Origin: Spirochaetaceae bacterium
Lineage (GTDB): Bacteria > Spirochaetota > Spirochaetia > SZUA-6 > Fen-1364
Reading direction: 5' to 3'
Length of the DNA: 8,297 nt
Assembly (NCBI GenBank): GCA_003154555.1
Contig: PMDT01000381.1
Location: 1 to 8,297, forward strand
Numbering within the stretch: the stretch's first letter is position 1; every line of letters starts with the position of its first letter. The position numbers and the translations under genes are program-made. Under the pieces are notes generated by a model, which saw only the letters and a list, made by a program, of their open reading frames with translations, had not been told where the DNA came from and searched no databases. This document shows, piece by piece, positions 1 to 6,878 of this stretch.

Positions 1-1388
1 AGCGCCTCGTTGTTGACCTGGATCATCTCCCGCACCATGTCGGCCGGCATGTCCGAGGCGTAGCCGTACCAGCCGAAGCCGGCATTGTTGACAAGGACGT
101 CGATCCCTTCGCCACGTTCAATGACGCGGTCATAGACGGCGCGCACGCCTTCGGGACGGGCGAGGTCCACCGCGATCACTTCCGATTCCCCGCCGGCGGC
201 TTTGATCAGCGCCGCGATGCTTTGAAGCTTTTCCCGACCACGGGCAACGAGGTAGACGCGGTAGCCGATCGCGGCGAGCCTCTGTGCGGTGACAGCACCG
301 ATGCCGCTTGAAGCGCCGGTGACGACAGCGATGCGCGTGCGACCCTTCTGCGCCGGGCGAGTCCCTGCGGATGCCCCGCGCGGCGCGGAGGCGACGGCGG
401 GCATCGGCTGCTCGGGGTTCTCGGCAAGCCAGCGGACCGTGTCCGTGACGGTCTCACGGATGGGTCGGGGTGCATATCCCAGCTCGCGTGCCGCCTTCTC
501 TCCACAGATCTCGGAGTTGCTCGCGAGTGTTTCCAGCGCATACCGCGTAAACCGGACACGGGTCTTCCAGAGCCGTGAATGAATGGAGGAGAATGTCGCA
601 CCGAAAAGCGCCAGGCGGAAGGGTACAAGGATATCGACGCCCTTTTTGCCGGTGACCTCGCGGACCATCCTCAGGAGCTCTGCCACGGAGATGCGCGCTC
701 CCCGCAGGATATACGTCTCTCCCTTCGTGCCGCGCTCCGCCGCGAGGATCATGCCGCGCGCGACGTCCCGCACGTCGACGAAGTCGAAATGCCCATTGAT
801 CGTGAGATGCCAGCCCGGTTGCATCCATTTCCTCATCTGGCTGCTCATGGGAGAGCCGCCGCGGTAATGGTAAGGCCCGATGATGCCCGTCGGGCAGACG
901 ATCACCGCGTCCAGTCCCTTCTCCACCTCGGCGAGCACGGCGAGGGAGGCTTCCGCCTTGGTCTGGTCGTATTCGCCCGCCGCGTTGTGCGGATCGAAGT
1001 GAACGCCTTCCGTGATGGACGTGCCCTTGGGAGGCCGCGACAAGGCGTGGATGGAGCTCACGTAGACCATGCGCCGCACGCCCGCTTCGCGTGATACGCG
1101 CGCGACATTCGATGTGCCGACGACATTGACCTGCCGCATGCGTGCATTCCGTCCCGGCATGATCGAGATGATGCCCGCCAGGTGATAGACGGTGTCGATG
1201 CCTTCCATCACCGGGCGCAGGGATTCCCTGTCCAGGACATTGCCCTTTGTCACTTCCAGCGGGATGCCGTTGAGACTCGAGATATCCTCATCGGGAAGGA
1301 CGAATACGCGGACCTTGTCGCCGCGGCCGACCAGCTCCCGCACCAATGCCGTGCCCACGTGGCCCGCGGCGCCTGTGACCAGAACCAT
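1..1388 (-). CDS. Two-domain SDR oxidoreductase: extended SDR fused to classical SDR (C-terminus beyond window)
   Basis: I translated this by hand as one uninterrupted frame of 462 codons, open at the left edge. Residues 1 to about 330 form an extended short-chain dehydrogenase of the NAD-dependent epimerase/dihydroflavonol-reductase type: nucleotide-binding TGAAGHVG at 5-12, YVSS at 109-112 and catalytic Y140-DQT-K144. A Pro/Ala/Gly-rich linker (about 340-350) leads to a second, classical SDR with TGASSGIG at 357-364 and NNAG at 434-437; the roughly 77-residue spacing is normal for the family. The second YxxxK site lies beyond the window. Both domains should bind NAD(P)(H), so the protein probably does two redox or epimerase steps on one substrate class, perhaps lipid, sterol or acyl; the substrate cannot be told. 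The start is fixed by a strong GGAGG located in the end of the upstream TetR gene, whose stop is 4 nt away, so the two are co-transcribed and probably translationally coupled. Confidence 0.9.
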   Translation of the reverse strand, partial: MVLVTGAAGHVGTALVRELVGRGDKVRVFVLPDEDISSLNGIPLEVTKGNVLDRESLRPVMEGIDTVYHLAGIISIMPGRNARMRQVNVVGTSNVARVSREAGVRRMVYVSSIHALSRPPKGTSITEGVHFDPHNAAGEYDQTKAEASLAVLAEVEKGLDAVIVCPTGIIGPYHYRGGSPMSSQMRKWMQPGWHLTINGHFDFVDVRDVARGMILAAERGTKGETYILRGARISVAELLRMVREVTGKKGVDILVPFRLALFGATFSSIHSRLWKTRVRFTRYALETLASNSEICGEKAARELGYAPRPIRETVTDTVRWLAENPEQPMPAVASAPRGASAGTRPAQKGRTRIAVVTGASSGIGAVTAQRLAAIGYRVYLVARGREKLQSIAALIKAAGGESEVIAVDLARPEGVRAVYDRVIERGEGIDVLVNNAGFGWYGYASDMPADMVREMIQVNNEA

Positions 1389-1392
1389 GATG

Positions 1393-2010
1393 CTACCTCC
1401 CCTCCTGCGTTGCCGCAGGGGTTGATTTCGATATTCCCGTAAGAAGGAAATGAACCGCATCCCTCATCACCCGGTCCCATGCGGCGCCCGCGGGATCCAC
1501 GACGCCCTGGATGACGATGCCGAGGGCCAGTGCAACGAGCGTCTGTCCCGCTGCCTCCGAGTCGATCCGCTTGATGGAGCCTTCCGCAATGCCCTTCTCG
1601 ACGATGCCGGCAAAGTAGTCCTGGTAACGTCGATAGGGAGCGATGAACTCTTTCCAGATTTCCGGGTCCCGCCGCGCCTGCTGCCAGAACTCGAAGAAGA
1701 GCTGTATCCGGCCGTCGGCGCCGTTGAACACCCCGCGTGTCTCTCCGGCCATGGCGGTGAGCCCTTCCGGCACGTTGTGGGCCTTGCTCATGACCAGCCC
1801 CAGCTCGACGTCGAGTCCCTGGAGCCAATCCCTTAAGAGCTCTATGAAAACCGATTGTTTGCTGGGAAAGTGATGGTAAAACGCCCCTTTGCTGACGTCG
1901 GAAGCGTCGCAGATCTCCGCAACGCCGGTTGCATCGTAGCCCTTGTCGGCAAAAAGCTTTACGCTGCTCTGGAGTATCTTGTTGCGGGTCTCTTCGCTTC
2001 GCACTTGCAT
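1393..2010 (-). CDS. TetR/AcrR-family transcriptional regulator
   Basis: A 205-residue protein, of normal TetR-family length. The N-terminal helix-turn-helix covers about residues 9-55 (RNKILQSSVKLFADKGYDAT, then VAEICDASDVSKGAFYHHF); KGAFYHHFPSK at 41-51 is the typical recognition-helix end. The C-terminal part is helical, with many aromatic residues (FFEFWQQAR, PYRRYQDYFAGIVEKG) as in ligand-binding dimerisation domains of the AcrR/FadR-like branch. The start ATG has GGGAG upstream. The fused SDR gene begins 4 nt after its stop, and a perfect palindrome lies between its promoter and start, so it probably represses its own operon and is released by a small ligand related to the SDR substrate (inference). 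The family is certain; the ligand is unknown. Confidence 0.95.
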   Translation of the reverse strand: MQVRSEETRNKILQSSVKLFADKGYDATGVAEICDASDVSKGAFYHHFPSKQSVFIELLRDWLQGLDVELGLVMSKAHNVPEGLTAMAGETRGVFNGADGRIQLFFEFWQQARRDPEIWKEFIAPYRRYQDYFAGIVEKGIAEGSIKRIDSEAAGQTLVALALGIVIQGVVDPAGAAWDRVMRDAVHFLLTGISKSTPAATQEGR

Positions 2011-2034
2011 TTTATCATCTCCCGGTAGAAAAAG

Positions 2035-2048
2035 ACCGACCGGTCGGT
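2035..2048. promoter_or_regulatory. Putative TetR operator (perfect 14-bp palindrome)
   Basis: ACCGACCGGTCGGT is its own reverse complement. It sits 25 bp upstream of the TetR start codon, just downstream of the putative -10 element and across the expected transcription start. Palindromes with this GACC/GGTC core are typical TetR-family operators, for example the NemR-type box. Bound regulator would block initiation, giving autorepression. Assignment to this TetR rests on position only. Confidence 0.75.
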
Positions 2049-2051
2049 TTT

Positions 2052-2080
2052 AAATTACTGCAGAAAAGCGACTTTGTCCA
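2052..2080 (-). promoter_or_regulatory. Putative sigma-70 promoter of tetR-SDR operon
   Basis: On the minus strand, TGGACA (2080-2075; 5 of 6 to TTGACA) is followed after exactly 17 bp by TAATTT (2057-2052; weak -10, 3 of 6, keeping the first TA and last T). Expected transcription would begin near 2045, inside the 14-bp palindrome. It lies wholly between the end of the rRNA methyltransferase gene and the TetR gene, which supports a separate transcript. Confidence 0.55.
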
Positions 2081-2097
2081 GTCTTTCGTTTGAAATG

Positions 2098-2841
2098 CTA
2101 GGCGTTGATGTGAGGAAAACCCTGCTGTCGGCGAGCCTCGAAAAGGAGGATGCCGGCGGCCACCGAGACATTGAAAGAGTCCACGTGACCTGAGGCGGGG
2201 ATGCTGATCAAGAAATCGCATTTTTCACGGACAAGACGATGAAGCCCGGCGCCCTCGCTGCCCATGACAATGCACACTTTTCCCTTCAGGTCCAGCCCGT
2301 CGGTGAGCTCACCTTCGGCATCGGCGCCGAATATCCAGAACCCGCTCTCCTTCAACATCTCCAGGGCAGATGCGATATTGGGCACAACGGCAAGCGGCAC
2401 ATATTCACTGGCACCGGATGACACCTTGCTCACGGTCTGGTTCTCCTGCGCGGACCGGCGCGAAGGAATGACCACGATGTCAACGCCGAACTGATCCGCC
2501 GAGCGAAGAATGGCGCCGAAATTCTGGGGGTCTGTGATGCCGTCCAGCACGAGCACAAGGGCAGTCTCCTCCTCCAACCCCCGCAGGAGGTGCTTGAGGC
2601 TCGATTTCTGCGATGCGGAGGGCCTTTCAATGACGAGCAGCGCGCCACGATGCGCCTCCGAGCCGCAAAGCCTCGTGAGCTCGCCGTCCTCCACCTCGGA
2701 GATCGGCACTCCCTTTTTTTCTGCAAGCTGCCGTATCTGGCCGATGCGGGGGCTCTCGCGGGACAGCAAGAGGGTGGACGTGCCGGCGCTCTTCTGCAGC
2801 GCTTCTTCTATGGAATGAAAGCCGAAAACATGCTCGGGCAA
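2098..2841 (-). CDS. rlmB: 23S rRNA (guanosine-2'-O-)-methyltransferase RlmB-like (SpoU/TrmH family)
   Basis: SAM-dependent SPOUT-class enzyme, 247 residues against about 243 for E. coli RlmB, which 2'-O-methylates G2251 in the peptidyl-transferase P loop of 23S rRNA. All three SpoU motifs are present: LDGITDPQNFGAILRSAD at 99-116 (N107 and R113 as in the family), VMGSEGAGL at 192-200, and IPASGHVDSFNVSVAAGI at 214-231, which makes the trefoil-knot SAM site. The N-terminal part (FGFHSIEEAL, then HRGALLVI) matches the L30e-like substrate-binding domain. The start is a TTG at 2841, chosen because the family N-terminus (M-x-x-x-V-x-G-x-H) begins there, no in-frame ATG lies between the upstream stop and this point, and a GGGGG run sits 7 nt upstream. 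The exported repeat protein ends 3 nt before it, so the two are probably co-transcribed. TrmH or an RlmB paralogue is a less likely alternative. Confidence 0.92.
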   Translation of the reverse strand: MPEHVFGFHSIEEALQKSAGTSTLLLSRESPRIGQIRQLAEKKGVPISEVEDGELTRLCGSEAHRGALLVIERPSASQKSSLKHLLRGLEEETALVLVLDGITDPQNFGAILRSADQFGVDIVVIPSRRSAQENQTVSKVSSGASEYVPLAVVPNIASALEMLKESGFWIFGADAEGELTDGLDLKGKVCIVMGSEGAGLHRLVREKCDFLISIPASGHVDSFNVSVAAGILLFEARRQQGFPHINA

Positions 2842-2844
2842 TGA

Positions 2845-3258
2845 TCAACCCCCGTTGAATGTGCGGACCAGGTCCGGCTTCCCGTCCCCGTCGGTATCCC
2901 GCTCATAGCGTTGAACGTATGTCCCGTCGAGAAGGTAAACCCATATATCGATCTTGCCGGTGTTCTTGGAATCGACTTCGATCCGTTGGAGCACCCCGCC
3001 TTTGTAATAGTAGAATGTATCCATTTTGCCATCGAAATTATAGTCCATCTCTTCCCGCGAAACGACCCCCGCCTGGTCGTAGACGACCCTGTAGTCGATT
3101 TTCCCGTCACCGTCCCGATCCAGCTCGACAACGCTGTTCGGGGCCCCCCTCATGTCGACTGATGGCTTCGCCGGCAGCAGGGAATCTGCCCGCGCAGCGG
3201 CAGGGAGACCGAGGAGAAGCGCCGCAAGGGCGACAGGAAGCATTTGTCGGATGGTCAT
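2845..3258 (-). CDS. Exported protein with four EF-hand-like Asp-rich repeats
   Basis: A 137-residue protein with an N-terminal signal peptide: basic R4, hydrophobic core (LPVALAALLLGLP) and a likely signal peptidase I site after ARA24. The mature part is almost entirely four repeats of about 25 residues, each with a calcium-loop-like D-x-[DN]-x-[DT]-G-K-x-D core followed by an aromatic strand: D47-D55 (DRDGDGKID), D72-D80 (DYNFDGKMD), D96-D104 (DSKNTGKID, degenerate) and D121-D129 (DTDGDGKPD). This resembles bacterial EF-hand, dockerin or FG-GAP calcium-loop repeats; a periplasmic or surface calcium-binding role is inferred and no enzymatic residues are apparent. The start at 3258 puts the signal peptide at the N-terminus, but AGGA is only 2 nt away; ATG at 3243 or an N-terminal extension to 3315 are possible. 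It lies between the methyltransferase pair and rlmB with no known functional link. Confidence 0.8.
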   Translation of the reverse strand: MTIRQMLPVALAALLLGLPAAARADSLLPAKPSVDMRGAPNSVVELDRDGDGKIDYRVVYDQAGVVSREEMDYNFDGKMDTFYYYKGGVLQRIEVDSKNTGKIDIWVYLLDGTYVQRYERDTDGDGKPDLVRTFNGG

Positions 3259-3337
3259 TATCCTAGCATCGACAGATGGACGCGGAAAGTTCAGCGCGGC
3301 CACTGCTGGTGGCATTTAGCGGCCACGCGGAGGCCGG

Positions 3338-4201
3338 TCATTCTTTGCGGAAGACGAGGATATTCTGGTGGATCAGCGAAGGAATATACGAGTATTGATA
3401 CCCGTAGAGGTGCAGCTTCTTGGAAACATCGTACCAGATGAGACTGGCTTTCCAGACGAGACTGGGAATGCCGGAAAGAGCCCCCGCGAGGTCCGCCGAG
3501 AGGCAATGGTAGGCGTTGTCGCGGTACATGTCGCCGATGAATGTGATCAGATATCCGCGGGGCCGCAGCTTCCCGGAGGCGAGCGTGAAGACTTCCACCA
3601 TCGCCTCCAGCCATTCAGCCTTGCTGCCATACGTGCTGTCCCCGAACGAGGAAAGCTTGCTCGCGCGCACGGGCCGGGCCTTTTCCCCCACTTTCTTGTA
3701 TGTCCCACGCGACCGTGGAGCGGAATCCATCGTCCAGTAGGGTACGTCGGTGAGCACGCAGTCGAATGATCTGCCTGTCATCTCACGCAGGGCGATCCGC
3801 GCATTGCCATGGACTGCCTCCTGGGGTGCCAGGTTTTCGTTCTCGCATACTTCCCGGTAGATCTCTATCCACCGGGGATTGATCTCCACGCCGACCGCCT
3901 CTCGCCCGGCCAGGGTGGCGCCCAGGAGCACGCCGCCGACGCCCATGAACGGATCGAGCACCGTCTGCCCCTGTTTCGTGAACACGCGCAGGAGGTCCGC
4001 GCAGAGCTCCGGCGGCTTCTGCCCGCCATGCTCGCTGCGCAGCTTGTGCTGCATGTTCGGGGGGTAGGGCTTCGTGATGACGGAACGGGTCCAGAACACC
4101 CACTCGCGACCCGTAAGGTCGTTGACCGCATTGTCCTCCGAATAGAAGCCGCGCGACTTTCCGTCTGTGTCAAGGAGCTCCTTCTTGGCCTTTCTCATCA
4201 T
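3338..4201 (-). CDS. DNA methyltransferase, N6-adenine/N4-cytosine type (motif order X-I-IV)
   Basis: A 287-residue SAM-dependent amino-methyltransferase. A motif X-like segment (HGGQKPPELCADLL, 59-72) leads straight into motif I LDPFMGVGG at 82-90, the SAM-binding loop, and VGVEINP at 103-109 carries the acidic motif II residue E106. The catalytic motif IV is TDVPYW at 151-156, where most relatives have (T/S)(D/S)PPY(W/F). After it comes a 30-residue variable segment rich in Arg, Lys and Ser, a candidate target-recognition part, and then a helix-strand core (GKLRPRGYLITFIGD). The order X-I-IV fits the gamma-like class and not the beta permutation. The base modified (A or C at the exocyclic amine) and the site cannot be read from the sequence. 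Its ATG overlaps the stop of the upstream methyltransferase by 4 bases (ATGA), so both should be made together. No restriction enzyme follows it. Confidence 0.85.
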   Translation of the reverse strand: MMRKAKKELLDTDGKSRGFYSEDNAVNDLTGREWVFWTRSVITKPYPPNMQHKLRSEHGGQKPPELCADLLRVFTKQGQTVLDPFMGVGGVLLGATLAGREAVGVEINPRWIEIYREVCENENLAPQEAVHGNARIALREMTGRSFDCVLTDVPYWTMDSAPRSRGTYKKVGEKARPVRASKLSSFGDSTYGSKAEWLEAMVEVFTLASGKLRPRGYLITFIGDMYRDNAYHCLSADLAGALSGIPSLVWKASLIWYDVSKKLHLYGYQYSYIPSLIHQNILVFRKE

Positions 4202-5244
4202 CCCGCCCCTTTGACAGATAGATGAAAGAGGAACTCTTTCACGGTGCGCCGCGCGGACACGCCGGCCCCGTTCCCGAATACCGGATACGGGATTTCGGAG
4301 AACCAGACGTCCCCTCGGGCAGACAGGATCGCCTCAATCTCGTCTCGCTGCAGGATTCCCTCCGAGCTATAGGAGAGAAATACGTGCGGGGCGAGGATCC
4401 TCGAAACAAGCGTTTCCAGCGCCCCGGCCGCCTTGCCACGCTTTGAGAACGGGCTCTTGAGCCCCGCGCGATCGAACTTGAGGGTCTTGCCTGAGAGCAA
4501 CGGCTTCTCCCACCGGGCGAGGTTTTCAAGGACATGGTAGTTGTCGCAGTACTGTCGATGATTGTAAGGCGGGTCGAGATACGCGACATCGACCTCGACG
4601 TGCGCGGCTGCGACGAGCATGTCCTCCTCCATGACTTCCAGTCTGCCCGGCAGCGGATCGAGAGGGCGCAGGGTAAAAGCCGTCTGGACGCGCTCATCCA
4701 CGACATGGCGCCCGTCGACAACGCTCCTTTCCGAGATGTTCTTCATGAATGCATCGTACTGCCCCAGCGTGTTTGCGACCCTGTCAGCGGCCAGGAGGAA
4801 GCTCGCAAGAAGCATGTCGTGCTCACCCTCGGTGATCTCCGCGCGCGCTGCCATGCGGGCAATCGCTTCCCGCGCCGCATCCATGCGCGCGCAGTTGGAC
4901 TCCGTGAAGTACGTGCCCGCAAAACTGGCGGTGATGTACCCCCGCTGCGGGGGGAGTGCGTTGAGCGCGCGCAGCAGCTCTCCGATCCGGGGGCATGCCT
5001 GTCCAAAGCCGCGCAGGATTGCGCAGTTGGACCGGAGGGAATCCACGGCAACAATGCGTGGCACACCACGTGCGGCCATTGCGATGCCCACCGCCCCGGT
5101 CCCGCAGAAGCCGTCCAGGAACGAACCCGGCAGCCCCGCACGCGCAATCATGGTCTGCGCCAGCCAGTCCTTGAGCTGCCGCTTGGAGCCGAGGTATTTC
5201 CGTGTGTAGGGAAGGAGGGGCTGATCAGCCGCAGCAGTTTTCAT
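4198..5244 (-). CDS. DNA adenine N6-methyltransferase, D12 (Dam-like, alpha) class
   Basis: A 348-residue protein with the standard D12-class layout: motif X KYLGSKRQL at 16-24, motif I FLDGFCGTGAVG at 42-53 for SAM, acidic AVD at 66-68, a central helical target-recognition stretch of about 140 residues, and catalytic DPPY at 224-227 followed by NHRQYCDNYHVLENLARWEKP at 228-248. D12 enzymes transfer a methyl group to the adenine N6 within a short site. The RQY-x-x-NYH extension after DPPY is seen in many type II restriction-modification methylases of this class rather than in Dam itself. The start ATG is supported by AGGAAGG six bases upstream. It is the first gene of an overlapping pair with a second methyltransferase; paired enzymes often modify the two strands of an asymmetric site. 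No endonuclease gene is adjacent, so it is either a defensive remnant or an epigenetic regulator (inference). Confidence 0.93.
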   Translation of the reverse strand: MKTAAADQPLLPYTRKYLGSKRQLKDWLAQTMIARAGLPGSFLDGFCGTGAVGIAMAARGVPRIVAVDSLRSNCAILRGFGQACPRIGELLRALNALPPQRGYITASFAGTYFTESNCARMDAAREAIARMAARAEITEGEHDMLLASFLLAADRVANTLGQYDAFMKNISERSVVDGRHVVDERVQTAFTLRPLDPLPGRLEVMEEDMLVAAAHVEVDVAYLDPPYNHRQYCDNYHVLENLARWEKPLLSGKTLKFDRAGLKSPFSKRGKAAGALETLVSRILAPHVFLSYSSEGILQRDEIEAILSARGDVWFSEIPYPVFGNGAGVSARRTVKEFLFHLSVKGAG

Positions 5245-5310
5245 TTTGGACCTTCCTGAGGTCGGGAACGGCTATCCACACTTTGAAAACGGACCTTTAT
5301 CATGGGACAA

Positions 5311-5350
5311 AATGAGAACTGCATCATTCAGTCACGATAATGAGAATTGC
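5311..5350. repeat. Near-identical direct repeat upstream of methyltransferase pair
   Basis: AATGAGAACTGC (5311-5322) recurs as AATGAGAATTGC (5339-5350), 11 of 12 bases the same, with start-to-start spacing of 28 bp. Both copies lie in the 110-bp gap between the HAMP-like gene and the D12 methyltransferase. A paired regulator-binding site is possible; no convincing promoter -35/-10 pair was found here on the minus strand. Confidence 0.45.
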
Positions 5351-5354
5351 TGGA

Positions 5355-5780
5355 TCAGCCCTGCTGCGCGTCGTCGATACGCTCAAGGAGCTGGTTGACC
5401 TTCTCCGCGAGTTCCGCATGCGCGTCGTGCCGGCGCAGACGGACCCGGACGCCACGTTCGCCCGCGAGCGCGCGGTCGATGTCCGCCTCCATGCGGAACG
5501 CCGGCCCTGCGATCCTGTGGGTCATGACGATGCCCACGATAATGAGCAGGAGCATGACGAGCAGGTCGTTGGCCAGGAGCGCAGGGAGAATGCGCAGAAG
5601 CCGCGGGCCCAGCGGGCCCTGACCCGTCCCGCGCGCCCACAGGGCGATCAGCCCCAGGACGACGGCAAAAAGGACCAGCCCGGCAACGATCGTCGTCAGG
5701 AGCACGGCGATGATGCGGTACTGGAGCCTGCCGTCCACGACCTTCATTCGTCGCGCGTGCCGCGACGTTTCACTGCCCAT
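5355..5780 (-). CDS. Small membrane protein with HAMP-like cytoplasmic tail, no output domain
   Basis: A 141-residue protein. Residues about 22-48 and 63-86 are strongly hydrophobic helices joined by a loop of about 15 residues; a cytoplasmic tail starts with THRIAGPAFR (87-96), the conserved entry to many HAMP linkers, and continues with R..D..AELAEKVNQLLERID (117-136), resembling the second HAMP helix. It ends there, with no kinase, cyclase or chemotaxis domain, so it could dimerise with or modulate another receptor. The start at 5780 follows the butyrate kinase stop by 4 nt and has GAGGGG as ribosome-binding site; an ATG at 5795 would overlap that gene. Co-transcription with the kinase is clear; a functional link is not. 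The open frame continues upstream through the kinase gene in another phase, but that part is unlike real protein. Confidence 0.75.
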   Translation of the reverse strand: MGSETSRHARRMKVVDGRLQYRIIAVLLTTIVAGLVLFAVVLGLIALWARGTGQGPLGPRLLRILPALLANDLLVMLLLIIVGIVMTHRIAGPAFRMEADIDRALAGERGVRVRLRRHDAHAELAEKVNQLLERIDDAQQG

Positions 5781-5784
5781 GTCG

Positions 5785-6870
5785 TCACCCCTCATAGATG
5801 CGTGCATTGGTTTCTCCCAGGAGCACCTCCCGCGCGCCCATGGCGAGCGCCTCCAGCTCGTTTTCGCCGGCAAAGAGGAGCACCGGACCGAGAAATGAAA
5901 CGCGCTCCGTGATCTCCCGGACCACGCGGCGCGAAAAGGCAAGACCGCCGGTGAGGACGACCGCGTCGACGGCCCCATTGGTGAACGCGGCGAGTCCCGC
6001 AATTGCCTTTGCCACCTGGTAGCACAGGGCGTGGATGAGCTGGTCAGAGCGCCCCGCGTCCAGCGGACCCTTCCCCTCGGCAGAGCATTCGATGGAAGGA
6101 AAGTCGTTGGTCCCCAGGAACGCGACCAGCCCCCCCCTGCCCGTGAGCTTGAGCTGGAGCGCTTCCGGGTCGTGCTGGTGCGAGAGAACCCAGCGCATCC
6201 AGTCCCCGGCGGGCACCGTCCCCGCGCGCTCGATGGAAAACGGCCCGTCCCCGTCCAGCGCGTTGTTGACATCGACGACGCGGCCCCGCACATGCAGACC
6301 GATCGAGCTGCCGCCGCCCAGATGGGCGACAATGAGCGTGCATTCGGCATATGGCTTTCCGAGCGCCCGTGCGGCTTTTCTGGCAGTCGCCTTCTGGTTG
6401 AGGGCATGGAAAATCGAGCGTCGTGGAATCTCAGGTATGCCGGAAAAGCGCGAAACATCGGCAAGCTCGTCCACGACCACTGGATCCACGATAAATGCGC
6501 GCACGCCGAGCTCCCCCGCCAGCGAGTCCGCAATGAGGGCACCGAGATTGGAGGCATGGATCCCGTACCGGCAGGCGATAAGGTCTGCCTTCATCCGTTC
6601 GTTGACCTCGTAGACGCCGCCCTCCAGCGGCTTGAGGAGTCCTCCCCTCCCCACGACGGCGGATATCTCGGACAGGCGGACGCCCGATTCCCGTACGCCG
6701 TCACGCACGGCTGTGGTGCGGAATTCGAGCTGGTCGTGGAGGCGTCGGAAGCGCCCCAGATCCTCCGGACCGTGAGAAACCCCCTTTTTCCAGGCTTCTT
6801 CCGCGTCCCTGTAGATCGCGCACTTGGTGGAGGTCGAACCGGGGTTGATGGCAAGAATCGTGAGACCCAT
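5785..6870 (-). CDS. buk: Butyrate kinase (acetate/butyrate kinase family)
   Basis: A 361-residue cytoplasmic enzyme of the ASKHA fold that interconverts butyryl phosphate and ADP with butyrate and ATP, the ATP-yielding last step of butyrate fermentation; it may also act on branched-chain acids. Signature elements: INPGSTSTK at 8-16 (phosphate 1), GRGGL at 74-78, HLGGGSSIG at 183-191 (phosphate 2), VDVNNALDGDGPFS at 199-212, ERAGTVPAGD at 214-223 and TGGLAFS at 307-313 (adenosine site). Length fits butyrate kinases (about 355), not acetate kinases (about 400). The usual partner, phosphotransbutyrylase, does not lie on either side in this window. The start ATG at 6870 matches the family N-terminus and has only GAGG 4 nt upstream. 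Confidence 0.95.
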   Translation of the reverse strand: MGLTILAINPGSTSTKCAIYRDAEEAWKKGVSHGPEDLGRFRRLHDQLEFRTTAVRDGVRESGVRLSEISAVVGRGGLLKPLEGGVYEVNERMKADLIACRYGIHASNLGALIADSLAGELGVRAFIVDPVVVDELADVSRFSGIPEIPRRSIFHALNQKATARKAARALGKPYAECTLIVAHLGGGSSIGLHVRGRVVDVNNALDGDGPFSIERAGTVPAGDWMRWVLSHQHDPEALQLKLTGRGGLVAFLGTNDFPSIECSAEGKGPLDAGRSDQLIHALCYQVAKAIAGLAAFTNGAVDAVVLTGGLAFSRRVVREITERVSFLGPVLLFAGENELEALAMGAREVLLGETNARIYEG

Positions 6871-6878
6871 CCAACCTC

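Noticed and set aside
289..1094. Plus-strand open frames opposite the SDR fusion
   Set aside because: The minus-strand reading has two full SDR motif sets over the same bases; the plus-strand products have none.
3284..3322. Direct repeat GTGGCCGC and small hairpin between the second methylase and the repeat protein
   Set aside because: Stem of only four base pairs and no T run; not supportable as a terminator or operator.
5219..5230. Perfect 12-bp palindrome GGCTGATCAGCC near the start of the D12 methylase
   Set aside because: It is inside coding sequence with no supporting regulatory context; could be a methylase target or chance, so it is not called.
4534..5259. Long open frame on the plus strand (241 codons) opposite the D12 methylase
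   Set aside because: Antisense shadow of a clearly conserved methylase; no ribosome-binding site and no recognisable protein.
5340..5912. Plus-strand open frame of 190 codons
   Set aside because: Lies opposite the HAMP-like gene and the end of buk; product is His/Arg/Gln-rich with no structure.
5781..6557. Upstream extension of the HAMP-like protein frame through the butyrate kinase gene
   Set aside because: The added part is low-quality Arg/Ser-rich sequence in the wrong phase of buk; the start at 5780 has a good GAGGGG site.
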